From Nocardia cyriacigeorgica (lineage in GTDB: Bacteria; Actinomycetota; Actinomycetes; Mycobacteriales; Mycobacteriaceae), in contig NZ_JARWNX010000059.1 of NCBI RefSeq assembly GCF_029868385.1, forward strand, positions 104,432 to 168,431: a DNA stretch of 64,000 bases. Direction: 5' to 3'. The number at the start of each line of letters is the position of its first letter. Position 1 is the stretch's first letter. The notes beneath the pieces were generated by a model. That model searched no databases. It saw nothing but the letters and a program-made list of their open reading frames with translations, and was not told the origin of the DNA. Positions 1 to 7,509 of this stretch are shown in pieces. Both the position numbers and the translations under genes were made by a program.

Positions 1-440
1 GCGTCCGGGTCGTCGATGGTGTCGACGGTGCGCAGGCCGTCGGCGAGGGCGGCGACGAAGGTGGCGATGGCGTCGTTGGCGTAGCGGGCATAGGGGCCGT
101 GCGGGGCGCAGGCGGCGCCGAGGACCTGGAGCATCACCTTCACGCTGGTCGCGCTCGTGCCGGAGGCGTTCGCGGACCAGAAATTCCACAGCCGGTCACG
201 CAGGGCGGCGGCATCGGTGATGTCGGCGAACACCTCCGCGATATCGGGTCGCTGCGTAGCCAACGCCTGGACCAGCAGGTTCTCCTTGGTGTCGAAGTAG
301 TAGATCAGCATGCGCGAGCTGGTGCCGAGTTCGGCGGCGAGCGGGCGCAGCGAGAGGTCGGCGAGGCCGTGTTCGGCGATATAGCGCACCACGGCGGATA
401 GCAGTTCGGCGCGTTTGGCGTGGTCGAGAGGGCGGGCCAT
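1..440 (-). CDS. TetR-family transcriptional regulator (C-terminus beyond window)
   Basis: Reading from an ATG at 440 the frame stays open to the window edge, giving about 146 residues. The first 50 residues form a classic TetR helix-turn-helix: alternating small and hydrophobic residues, then SLRPLAAELGTSSRMLIYYF followed by a DTKENLL stretch. The remainder looks like the start of the ligand-binding helical domain. It is divergent from a ketoacyl synthase 39 bp away and a near-perfect 18-bp palindrome lies between them, so it most likely represses itself and that neighbour. The ligand is unknown; an acyl-CoA or lipid is plausible from the neighbour, but that is inference. The C-terminus lies outside the window. 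Confidence 0.88.
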   Translation of the reverse strand, partial: MARPLDHAKRAELLSAVVRYIAEHGLADLSLRPLAAELGTSSRMLIYYFDTKENLLVQALATQRPDIAEVFADITDAAALRDRLWNFWSANASGTSATSVKVMLQVLGAACAPHGPYARYANDAIATFVAALADGLRTVDTIDDPD

Positions 441-447
441 GGGTTGA

Positions 448-465
448 CTGTAGCGATCGGTACAG
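448..465. promoter_or_regulatory. Probable TetR operator, 18-bp palindrome
   Basis: CTGTAGCGATCGGTACAG matches its own reverse complement at 16 of 18 positions, with a CGATCG core. It lies between the divergent TetR and ketoacyl synthase genes. A TTGACT hexamer (444-449) overlaps its left edge, and a weak TATTCA follows 17 bp later (467-472). Binding here would block the rightward promoter. A second, weaker dyad ATTCA-N8-TGAAT lies at 468-485. Confidence 0.65.
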
Positions 466-479
466 GTATTCATGGCATC

Positions 480-1721
480 GTGAATGTAACAGTCGCTTCA
501 GAAACTCCGAGACCGACGGACGGCGTGGTCATGACGGCCTACGCGGCCACCACCTCACTGGCCGCCGATATGGACGGGACCTGGTCGAAACTGCTGCTCG
601 GCCACACCGGAATCGGCCGGCTGGACGAGGAATTCGCCGAGGGCCTCCCGGTGCGGATCGGCGGCACGCTGGCCGAGAATCCAGCCGATGAACTGACCAG
701 GGTCGAGCAGCGCAGGCATTCGTATGTGGAGCAACTGGCGCTGGTGCTCGGCCGACGCGTGTGGCGTGCGGCCGGGGCGCCCGAGGTGGAGGGTGAGCGG
801 CTCGCGGTCGTCATCGGGACCGGGCTCGGTGGCGGCGACGCTCTGATCGATGCGGTGGACGCGATGCGTGCGGGCGGCTACCGCAAGGTGGCGCCGATGA
901 CGGTGCCGATGGTCATGCCGAACGGCCCAGCCGCCGCGGTGAGCCTCGAAATCGGCGCGCGAGCAGGAGTTTACGCGCCGGTGTCGGCATGCTCATCCGG
1001 TTCGGAGGCCATCGCGCACGCCTGGCGGCTGATCCGCACGGGCGAGGCCGATGTGGTCGTCGCGGGTGGCGTCGAGGGTCATATCCACGCGGTGCCCATC
1101 GCGAGCTTCGCCATGATGCGGGCCATGAGCACCCGCAACGACGAGCCGGAACGCGCCTCGCGCCCGTTCGACCGGGACCGCGACGGCTTCGTCTTCGGAG
1201 AAGCGGGAGCGCTGGTGGTCCTCGAATCCGAGCGGCATGCGCGGGCCAGGGGTGCGCGCATGCATGCCCGCGTCCTCGGCGCGGGTATCACCTCCGATGC
1301 GTATCACATCGTCGCCTCCGAGCCAGAGGGCAACGGTGCGGCGCGCGCTATGCGCAAGGCGATTACCGCTGCGGGACTGGTGAATTCGGATATCGCTCAT
1401 GTCAACGCACACGCCACCTCGACCTCGATCGGCGACGCTTCCGAGGCCAACGCGATCACGGCTGTCACGCCGTCCGCCTCGATCTACGCCCCGAAATCGG
1501 CCCTCGGCCACTCCATCGGTGCTGTCGGCGCGTTGGAAACCGTCATCACCGCCCTCACCTTGCGAGAACAGGTCGTCGCGCCGACGCTCAATCTGGAGCA
1601 CCCGGATGTCGACCTCGATATCGTCGCCGGTGCGCCGCGTTCGCAACGTATCGATTACGCCCTCACCAACTCTTTCGGTTTCGGCGGGCACAACGTCGCC
1701 TTGGCGCTGGGCCGGGTCTGA
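480..1721 (+). CDS. Beta-ketoacyl-ACP synthase II family (KasA/KasB-like)
   Basis: This is a 413-residue condensing enzyme if translation begins at the GTG at 480; GTG 525 is an alternative, and a frame open further upstream would run into the divergent TetR gene. The catalytic triad of the KAS I/II fold is complete: Cys171 in VSACSSGSE, His311 in NAHATST and His344 in SALGHSIG. It would condense malonyl-ACP with an acyl-ACP in the cytosol. Full-length KAS II enzymes are about 410-420 residues, so it looks intact. It stands alone with a divergent TetR gene rather than in a fatty-acid or polyketide cluster, so it is probably an accessory synthase under ligand control. The real substrate cannot be read from sequence. 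Confidence 0.85.
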   Translation: MNVTVASETPRPTDGVVMTAYAATTSLAADMDGTWSKLLLGHTGIGRLDEEFAEGLPVRIGGTLAENPADELTRVEQRRHSYVEQLALVLGRRVWRAAGAPEVEGERLAVVIGTGLGGGDALIDAVDAMRAGGYRKVAPMTVPMVMPNGPAAAVSLEIGARAGVYAPVSACSSGSEAIAHAWRLIRTGEADVVVAGGVEGHIHAVPIASFAMMRAMSTRNDEPERASRPFDRDRDGFVFGEAGALVVLESERHARARGARMHARVLGAGITSDAYHIVASEPEGNGAARAMRKAITAAGLVNSDIAHVNAHATSTSIGDASEANAITAVTPSASIYAPKSALGHSIGAVGALETVITALTLREQVVAPTLNLEHPDVDLDIVAGAPRSQRIDYALTNSFGFGGHNVALALGRV

Positions 1722-1932
1722 GGGCTCACAAGGGCCGGATGCCGCGCGCGCTTCATCCGGCAACGCTGCCACGGATCGGTCCTCGAAGGGCAGTCCGCCG
1801 GTGCCGAGCCCGTCGCGAGGAGTAGACGCCCGCTTATGTTCGCGAGACCTCAGACCATGGAACGTCTCGCTCGCAGTTGATGTACTGGATTCACCAACGG
1901 AACAACAGCTTTCGAGAATTCAGGAGAACACC

Positions 1933-2556
1933 ATGCGAATCGCGATCTTCGGAGCCACCGGAACCATAGGCCGCCACGTCGTCGCGCAGGCGTTGAAGCA
2001 GGGGCATGAGGTCACCGTCCTCACCCGTGACGCTGCCAATGTCACGAGCACCTCCGATCGGCTGCGGGTGGTCGTCGGCGATGTGCTCGATCCGGCCGCT
2101 GTCGAGCGGGTGGTCGCCGGACAGGAGGCGGTGCTCGTCTCCCTCGGCAACGGCCGCAAGGGTGTCGTGCGCGCCGAGGGCACCCGCACGGTCATCGCGG
2201 CCATGCAGCGCAATGGGGTGAAGCGGCTGATCTGCCAGTCCACCCTCGGCATCGGTGACAGCAGGCCCAATCTGAACTTCCTCTGGAAGTACATCCTGTT
2301 CGGGGTGGTCCTGCGCCCCGCCTACGCCGACCACGAAGTGCAGGAACGGTATGTGCGGGAGAGCGGTTTGGACTGGACCATCGTGCGGCCCAGCGCTTTC
2401 ACCGACGGCCCGGCCACCGGCACTTATCGGCGTGGTTTCCCCGGAACCGAACCGGGTCTCAGCCTGAAGATCTCCCGCATCGATATCGCCGATTTCATGC
2501 TGGAGCAGCTGACCGACCGCACCTACCTGCACCAGGCACCGGGCATCTCGCACTGA
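1933..2556 (+). CDS. NAD(P)-binding oxidoreductase, NmrA/SDR-like
   Basis: The protein is 207 residues and opens with the Rossmann dinucleotide motif GATGTIGRHV (about residues 7-16), the signature of atypical short-chain dehydrogenases of the NmrA/flavin-reductase type. A later W-T-I-V-R-P-S stretch is also typical. There is no clear YxxxK catalytic pair, so it may reduce a flavin or quinone or sense redox cofactors rather than dehydrogenate an alcohol. An AGGAGA ribosome site (1922-1927) lies just ahead of the ATG. It follows the ketoacyl synthase by 211 bp that hold no gene I can support, so it is probably transcribed separately. The substrate is unknown. Confidence 0.82.
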   Translation: MRIAIFGATGTIGRHVVAQALKQGHEVTVLTRDAANVTSTSDRLRVVVGDVLDPAAVERVVAGQEAVLVSLGNGRKGVVRAEGTRTVIAAMQRNGVKRLICQSTLGIGDSRPNLNFLWKYILFGVVLRPAYADHEVQERYVRESGLDWTIVRPSAFTDGPATGTYRRGFPGTEPGLSLKISRIDIADFMLEQLTDRTYLHQAPGISH

Positions 2557-2566
2557 TGACCGGCGG

Positions 2567-3220
2567 TCACCGGCCCGCCCGTGGTTGCCAGCGCCAGGCG
2601 AACTCGCCCGGCTCCGGCGGCGGGCCGGGGAGTTCGCCCTCGACGGTCATCCCGTCGATCAGCAGTGCGAGCACGCGACGGCGCAGCTGCGTCGTGCGCT
2701 CGGGATCGGGCGTGGTGACGGCGGCGCAGGCATCGAGGGCGAGCCCGAGGTCGAGATCGGTCACCTCCGGCCGCAGCCGTCCGCTCGCATGTGCCCGGCG
2801 CACCAGCTCGGCCGTCATCTCACCGGAGCGGTGTACATCGGGCAGTATCAAATCGTCCGGTGTGAAGGTGCCCGCGAGTCGGACCGTGAGGGAATGGACA
2901 TCGGCGTCTACCACCCGCTCGAGGAAGCCGATCAATCCGCGCCAGCCGTCCGAATCTTCCAGCGCGGCTTCGGCTTCGGCGTTGTATCGGCGCAGTCCGT
3001 CGTAGCAGAGGGTGCGTAGCAGAGCGTCTTTGCTCGGATAGCGGCGGTAGAGCGCGCTGATTCCGACCCCGGCCCGATCCGCGACGGCGGAGATCGGTGC
3101 GCCCGCGTCGGCGAGGAATACCGAGCGCGCCGCGTCGAGGATGATGCCGTCATTGCGGGCGGCCTGGGCTTTGCGGCCGGGTAGGGCCTTGGTCGCGGCG
3201 GTATCGGAAGTCTTCGACAT
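2567..3220 (-). CDS. TetR/AcrR-family transcriptional regulator
   Basis: The protein is 217 residues from the ATG at 3220. The same frame is open much further upstream, but that part lies antisense to the epoxide hydrolase and is rejected. Residues 20-70 carry the TetR helix-turn-helix (ISAVADRAGVGISALYRRYP then SKDALL). The C-terminal domain resembles AcrR-like TetR_C domains. It is convergent with the NmrA-like gene (10 bp apart) and divergent from the epoxide hydrolase. The 90-bp gap to the hydrolase is packed with nested inverted repeats, so it very likely represses the hydrolase and itself, with an epoxide or a related lipophilic compound as a reasonable guess for the inducer. Confidence 0.9.
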   Translation of the reverse strand: MSKTSDTAATKALPGRKAQAARNDGIILDAARSVFLADAGAPISAVADRAGVGISALYRRYPSKDALLRTLCYDGLRRYNAEAEAALEDSDGWRGLIGFLERVVDADVHSLTVRLAGTFTPDDLILPDVHRSGEMTAELVRRAHASGRLRPEVTDLDLGLALDACAAVTTPDPERTTQLRRRVLALLIDGMTVEGELPGPPPEPGEFAWRWQPRAGR

Positions 3221-3240
3221 CCTTCGAGCGTACCTCTTGA

Positions 3241-3290
3241 AACGGAATGTTCTGTTCTGATACTGTTCGAACAGAACAAAGCATTCCGTT
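3241..3290. promoter_or_regulatory. Compound operator: nested inverted repeats between TetR and epoxide hydrolase genes
   Basis: Three dyads share this 50-bp stretch. The outer arms AACGGAATG (3241-3249) and CATTCCGTT (3282-3290) are perfect complements. Inside them TTCTGTTC (3250-3257) pairs with GAACAGAA (3269-3276), and the centre is the perfect 12-bp palindrome CTGTTCGAACAG (3263-3274). The arrangement suits two TetR dimers or alternative binding modes covering both divergent promoters. Confidence 0.75.
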
Positions 3291-3310
3291 CCAACTCGAG
3301 GAGTCGCGCC

Positions 3311-4447
3311 ATGATCGCCATCCGCCCGTTCACGATCGACATCCCGCAGTCCCGGCTCGACGACCTGACCGATCGGCTGAACCGCGCGCTGTGGCCGGAT
3401 GAACTTCCGGGCGTCGGCGATGCCTACGGTGTCCCCGGCGATCGGGTCCGCGCCCTCGCCGAGTACTGGGCCAAGGAGTTCGATTGGCGGGCGGTGGAGG
3501 CGCGTCTCAACGCATACCCGCAGTTCGTGACCGATATCGACGGCGAGAGCATTCACTTCCTGCACATCCGCTCGGCTCGCCCCGACGCGCTGCCGGTGAT
3601 CCTCACGCACGGCTGGCCGGGCTCGGTCCTGGAATACCTCGACATCGTCGAAGCGCTGACCGCGCCGGAATCCGCCGACGCGCCCGCCTTCCATCTGGTG
3701 ATTCCCTCGCTGCCGGGCTTCGGCTTCTCCGGTCCGACCCGCAGCGCGGGCTGGGGCGTTCAGCGCACCGCCCGCGCCTGGGTGGAGCTGATGGATCGCC
3801 TCGGCTACGAACGGTTCGGCGCGATCGGCAACGACGGCGGTTCGATGATCTCGCCGGAGATCGGCAGGCTGGCGCCCGATCGGGTGGTCGGCGTGCATGT
3901 CACGCAGCTGTTCTCGTTCCCGTCCGGTGATCCGGCCGAATTCGAGGGCATCTCCGCCGAAGATCTGGCGGCGCTGGAACATCTGAAGTGGTTCCAGGAC
4001 AACAAGATGGCGTTCAACCTGTTCTGTAGCCAGCAGCCGCAGACGCTGGCCTACGCCCTCGCCGATTCACCGCTCGGACTGCTCGGCTGGAACGCCCAGC
4101 TCTTCGGTGAGGGCCTGGACCGGGAATTCATCATCGCGAATATCGCGCTGTACTGGCTGACCGGCACCGGGCCCACCTCGATCCGCTTCTATTACGACCA
4201 GGCCCATGCCACCGAGCGCCCGTCAGGGCCGACCAGCACGCCGACCGCACTGGCCATGTTCAAGGGCGATTTTCAGTCGATGCGCCGATTCGCCGAACGC
4301 GATCATCGCGGTATCGTCAGCTGGAATTCCTATGATGTCGGCTCCGTCGTCGGCGGACCCAACGACGCCGCAGGACATTTCGCCGCGCATGAGGCGCCCG
4401 AGGTGTTGGCCGGTGACATCCGGAAATTCTTCGCCGGACTCGACTGA
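3311..4447 (+). CDS. Epoxide hydrolase (microsomal-type alpha/beta hydrolase)
   Basis: The protein is 378 residues. An N-terminal epoxide-hydrolase lid domain (PFTIDIPQSRLDDL at the start) is followed by an alpha/beta hydrolase core. The oxyanion motif HGWPGS is at 100-105, the nucleophile Asp175 lies in GNDGG, and the likely catalytic His356 is in GHFAAHE near the C-terminus. It should open epoxides to diols through a covalent ester on Asp175; no signal peptide is visible, so it acts in the cytosol. A GAGGAG ribosome site (3297-3302) fixes the ATG. The divergent TetR gene and elaborate operator suggest induction by substrate. A strong terminator hairpin follows directly. Length is normal for the family (370-400). 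Confidence 0.92.
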   Translation: MIAIRPFTIDIPQSRLDDLTDRLNRALWPDELPGVGDAYGVPGDRVRALAEYWAKEFDWRAVEARLNAYPQFVTDIDGESIHFLHIRSARPDALPVILTHGWPGSVLEYLDIVEALTAPESADAPAFHLVIPSLPGFGFSGPTRSAGWGVQRTARAWVELMDRLGYERFGAIGNDGGSMISPEIGRLAPDRVVGVHVTQLFSFPSGDPAEFEGISAEDLAALEHLKWFQDNKMAFNLFCSQQPQTLAYALADSPLGLLGWNAQLFGEGLDREFIIANIALYWLTGTGPTSIRFYYDQAHATERPSGPTSTPTALAMFKGDFQSMRRFAERDHRGIVSWNSYDVGSVVGGPNDAAGHFAAHEAPEVLAGDIRKFFAGLD

Positions 4448-4454
4448 ACGGATC

Positions 4455-4488
4455 GATGCCGCCCAGGGCGCCGGACCTGGGCGGCATC
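4455..4488 (+). terminator. Hairpin terminator after the epoxide hydrolase gene
   Basis: Perfect 13-bp stem: GATGCCGCCCAGG (4455-4467), an 8-nt loop, then CCTGGGCGGCATC (4476-4488), followed by a short TT. It starts 7 bp after the stop codon. The U-tract is weak, as is usual for actinobacterial intrinsic terminators. Confidence 0.75.
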
Positions 4489-4646
4489 TTCGTGTGACCC
4501 GGTCGGCCGCACGCGCTCGGAGCTGGCTGAGGCGCGGCTATCGGCCTGGCACGGTCGACCGAACCCGCTACGGTGCGAATCCGTGGCCGGTCGCCGTGCG
4601 ATCGGTGGAGGTGTGCCGATTCCGTGCGGGTGGTGACCGGGCCGAT
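4489..4646. other. Convergent intergenic spacer, nothing recognised
   Basis: About 160 bp between the hydrolase terminator and the stop codon of the opposing GTPase gene. I see no coding potential, dyad or promoter that I would defend. Confidence 0.5.
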
Positions 4647-5792
4647 TCACGCGTGCTCGTGCAGTTCGCCCCAGGCCGGGAACGGGTCGGGATAGGTGGC
4701 CCAGGTGCGCGGCCCCGCTTCCAGCTCGGCGTCGGTGAGCAGTGCGTGGTCGAGCAGGACGCGAATGTGGTCGCGATTGAGTTTTATCCCGATGAAGACG
4801 ATCTCCTGACCGGCCGGAACCTCGAGGGACGACCACCAGGCGGCCGGTTCGAACACCAGATTCGGCCCCGCCTGCGACCAGATGGCGGCCAGTTCCGAGC
4901 GGCTGGCGATCCAGCAGAAACCCTTGCTGCGCAACAATCCGCGCAGCTGTTCCAGTGCATCCGACAGTCGTTGCGGATGGAACGGCCGGTCGGCGGTGTA
5001 GGTGAGGCTGCTGATGCCGTACTCCTCGGTCTCCGGCACATGCCCGCCCGCCAGCTCCTCGTCCCAGCCTTCGGTCGATGCGGCGGCGACCGGATCGTAG
5101 CGGCCGGTATCGAGCACCTCGCTCAGTTCGACCACGCCGTGGCGTGTCCGTAAGACCTTGGCGCGCGGATTCATTCGCCGCACCGCCGCCTCCACCGCGC
5201 CCGCGGCCTGCTCGCTCACCAGATCGGTCTTGTTGATCAACAGCACATCCGCGAACTCCACCTGATCGGCCAGCAGATCGGCAATACCGCGCTCATCGCC
5301 CTCGCCGGCCTGGAGATTCCGTTCGGCGAGTGCCTGACCGCGCGCGATCTCGGCGAGGAAGGTCGACGCGTCGACGACGGTGACCATGGTGTCGAGGCGG
5401 GCGATCGAACCGAGTGTGAACCCGTCCTCGAACTCCCAGTCGAAGGTGGCCGCCACGGGCATGGGTTCGGAGATGCCGGTCGATTCGATGACCAGCTGAT
5501 CGAAGCGCCCCTCCCGCGCGAGCCTGCCCACCGCCTCGATGAGGTCTTCGCGCAGGGTGCAGCAGATGCACCCGTTGGTCAGCTCGACCAGCTTCTCCTC
5601 GGTCCGATCGAGATGCCCCTGGCCCGCCACCAGCGCCGCGTCGATATTCACCTCGCTCATGTCATTGACGATCACCGCCACCCTGCGGCCCTCCCGATTG
5701 GCCAGGATGTGGTTGAGCAGGGTGGTCTTGCCCGCACCGAGGAACCCGGACAGCACGGTCACCGGCAGTTGCTGTGGTGTCGAAATGGTCAT
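4647..5792 (-). CDS. COG0523 (CobW/ZNG1-family) G3E GTPase metallochaperone
   Basis: The protein is 381 residues. The Walker A motif GFLGAGKTT is at 16-24, the family-defining GCICC metal site at 74-78, the Walker B-like VIESTGISEP around 101-110 and the guanine-specificity motif NKTD at 187-190. A CobW_C domain makes up the last ~130 residues. These GTPases deliver metals to client enzymes, and zinc-starvation members are Zur targets. Here a good Zur-type palindrome overlaps the -10 of what looks like a leaderless promoter (TATCAT, 6 nt, ATG), so I read it as a zinc-limitation metallochaperone rather than a cobalamin gene; no cob genes are near. It is divergent from an ABC importer and convergent with the epoxide hydrolase. 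Confidence 0.9.
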   Translation of the reverse strand: MTISTPQQLPVTVLSGFLGAGKTTLLNHILANREGRRVAVIVNDMSEVNIDAALVAGQGHLDRTEEKLVELTNGCICCTLREDLIEAVGRLAREGRFDQLVIESTGISEPMPVAATFDWEFEDGFTLGSIARLDTMVTVVDASTFLAEIARGQALAERNLQAGEGDERGIADLLADQVEFADVLLINKTDLVSEQAAGAVEAAVRRMNPRAKVLRTRHGVVELSEVLDTGRYDPVAAASTEGWDEELAGGHVPETEEYGISSLTYTADRPFHPQRLSDALEQLRGLLRSKGFCWIASRSELAAIWSQAGPNLVFEPAAWWSSLEVPAGQEIVFIGIKLNRDHIRVLLDHALLTDAELEAGPRTWATYPDPFPAWGELHEHA

Positions 5793-5797
5793 CTACA

Positions 5798-5816
5798 AAT
5801 GATAACCATTTTCATT
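5798..5816. promoter_or_regulatory. Zur-type operator upstream of the COG0523 gene
   Basis: AATGATAACCATTTTCATT is an imperfect 19-bp palindrome of the actinobacterial Zur type (AATGA...TCATT arms, AT-rich). On the minus strand it contains TATCAT (5799-5804), six bases before the ATG of the GTPase gene, so the repressor site covers the -10 of an apparently leaderless transcript. It is also about 140 bp upstream of the divergent ABC importer. Confidence 0.75.
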
Positions 5817-5953
5817 AGTGCGGATGTGTGCGGGTGAGCTGTTCGTCCGGTACGCACCACGAAACGCGGGCGATCTATTCAGGGTGAGTGCAACTCTGTC
5901 GGTGGGCGGCCCGTGGCCCGCATCATGCACGAATGCTCATGGAGAGGCGCACT

Positions 5954-6748
5954 GTGCCCGAGCGGCGGACCCCGCTGTACCGACGCCCGGGGTTTCTGCG
6001 TGCCCTCGCACCGATCGCGCTGTTGCTGCTGTGGCAGATCGCCAGTACCAGCGGTTGGGTGTCGGCCAAGAAGCTGCCCGCGCCGTCGGTGGTGCTGGAT
6101 GCCGGGTTGGAGATCTATCGGTCCGGGCAGCTCGGTGAGGCGTTGCTGGTGTCGGGGGAGCGCGCGCTGTTCGGGTTCGTGCTCGGTGCGGTGTTCGCGC
6201 TCGTCCTCGGTATCGTCGCCGGGCTCGGCAAAGTCGGTGAGTACGTACTCGATCCGCCGTTGCAGATGCTGCGCACCATTCCGCTGTTCGGTCTGATCCC
6301 GCTGTTCATCATCTGGTTCGGCATCGGTGAGGAACCCAAGATCTATCTGATCGCGCTCGGCGTGTTCTTCCCGCTGTACCTCAACACCTTCGCCGGTATC
6401 CGCCAGCTCGACCCGAAACTGCTGGAACTGGGCCGCACCCTGCAACTCACGCTCGTGGAACGGCTGCGGCTGCTCATCGTGCCCGGTGCGCTGCCGCAGA
6501 TCCTGGTCGGCGCGCGGCAGAGCCTCGGCATCGCCTGGCTGTCGCTGATCGTGGCCGAGCAGATCAATGCCAGCGCCGGGCTCGGCTTCGTGATCAACAA
6601 TGCCCGCGAATTCCTGCGCACCGACATCGTCATCGTCGGGCTGCTCATCTACAGCCTGCTCGGGCTGGCCACCGACTCGATCGTGCGCGCGCTGGAACAT
6701 CGCGCCCTGCGCTGGCGCCCGTCCGTCGACCGAGGGATCCACCGATGA
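5954..6748 (+). CDS. ABC transporter permease, SsuC/TauC-like
   Basis: The protein is 264 residues from the GTG at 5954, chosen because GGAGAGG (5941-5947) sits seven bases before it; ATG 5933 and 5939 are in frame but lack a site. Five to six hydrophobic segments are seen, starting LAPIALLLLWQIAS. The cytoplasmic EAA-like loop (about residues 160-190) is of the BPD_transp_1 type used by sulfonate, taurine and nitrate importers. The stop overlaps the ATG of the ATPase gene by 4 bp, so the two are translationally coupled. It would form the channel of an importer with the next two genes. The substrate is uncertain; a sulfonate is the default, but the shared promoter region with a Zur-boxed GTPase leaves room for a metal complex. 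Confidence 0.85.
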   Translation: MPERRTPLYRRPGFLRALAPIALLLLWQIASTSGWVSAKKLPAPSVVLDAGLEIYRSGQLGEALLVSGERALFGFVLGAVFALVLGIVAGLGKVGEYVLDPPLQMLRTIPLFGLIPLFIIWFGIGEEPKIYLIALGVFFPLYLNTFAGIRQLDPKLLELGRTLQLTLVERLRLLIVPGALPQILVGARQSLGIAWLSLIVAEQINASAGLGFVINNAREFLRTDIVIVGLLIYSLLGLATDSIVRALEHRALRWRPSVDRGIHR

Positions 6749-7473
6749 CCATTACCCAGACCGCCACCGCACCGGCAGCTCGAATCACCGGACTCGGCAA
6801 GAGTTTCGGCGACAACTCCGTCCTCGACGGGATCGAGGTCGAGATCGGGGCGGGCGAGATCGTCGCACTGGTCGGCCGCAGCGGTTCCGGCAAATCGACG
6901 CTGCTGCGCATCATCGGCGGACTGGAACACGCGGATCGCGGTGCGGTGCACACCGACGCTCAACCCACGTTCGTCTTCCAGGAGCCGCGACTCATTCCGT
7001 GGCTGCCGGTGGTGCGCAATGTGGCGCTCGGACGGCCGAGCCCGCGCAATCGACGCACCGACGAACGCATCGCTCGTGAGCTGCTCGCCCAGGTCAACCT
7101 GGGCGAACGTGCCGATGCCTGGCCGCTGACCCTGTCCGGCGGCGAAGCGCAACGGGCCGCCCTGGCCAGGGCACTCGTCGCGCATCCGACGCTGCTGCTG
7201 CTCGACGAACCGTTCGGCGCGCTCGACGCGCTGACCCGGCTGGCCATGCACGAACTGCTGCTGCGGCTGCATGCCGAACACGATTTCGGCGTCCTGCTCG
7301 TCACCCATGATGTCGCCGAAGCCGTCACGCTCGCCGACCGCGTGCTGGTGCTCGACAACGGCCGGATCGCCGATGAGGTGCGTGTCGATCTGCCGCGACC
7401 GCGCGCGCACGCCGCACCCGAATCCGCCGACTATGTCCGGCGTCTGCTGGCGCTGCTCGGCGTCGACTCCTGA
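6745..7473 (+). CDS. ABC transporter ATP-binding protein, SsuB/TauB-like
   Basis: The protein is 242 residues with a complete nucleotide-binding domain: Walker A GRSGSGKST (about 44-52), Q-loop FQEPRLIPW, signature LSGGEAQRA, Walker B LLLLDEPFGALD and switch histidine LLVTHDVAEAV. The FQEPRLIPW form of the Q-loop is common in the sulfonate/nitrate/taurine subfamily. Its ATG overlaps the permease stop (ATGA). It powers import through the adjacent permease and lipoprotein receptor. The gene order is permease, ATPase, receptor. Confidence 0.9.
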   Translation: MTITQTATAPAARITGLGKSFGDNSVLDGIEVEIGAGEIVALVGRSGSGKSTLLRIIGGLEHADRGAVHTDAQPTFVFQEPRLIPWLPVVRNVALGRPSPRNRRTDERIARELLAQVNLGERADAWPLTLSGGEAQRAALARALVAHPTLLLLDEPFGALDALTRLAMHELLLRLHAEHDFGVLLVTHDVAEAVTLADRVLVLDNGRIADEVRVDLPRPRAHAAPESADYVRRLLALLGVDS

Positions 7474-7509
7474 CCTCCCTCCATCCGACGACGCAGGAAA
7501 GCGGTTCTC

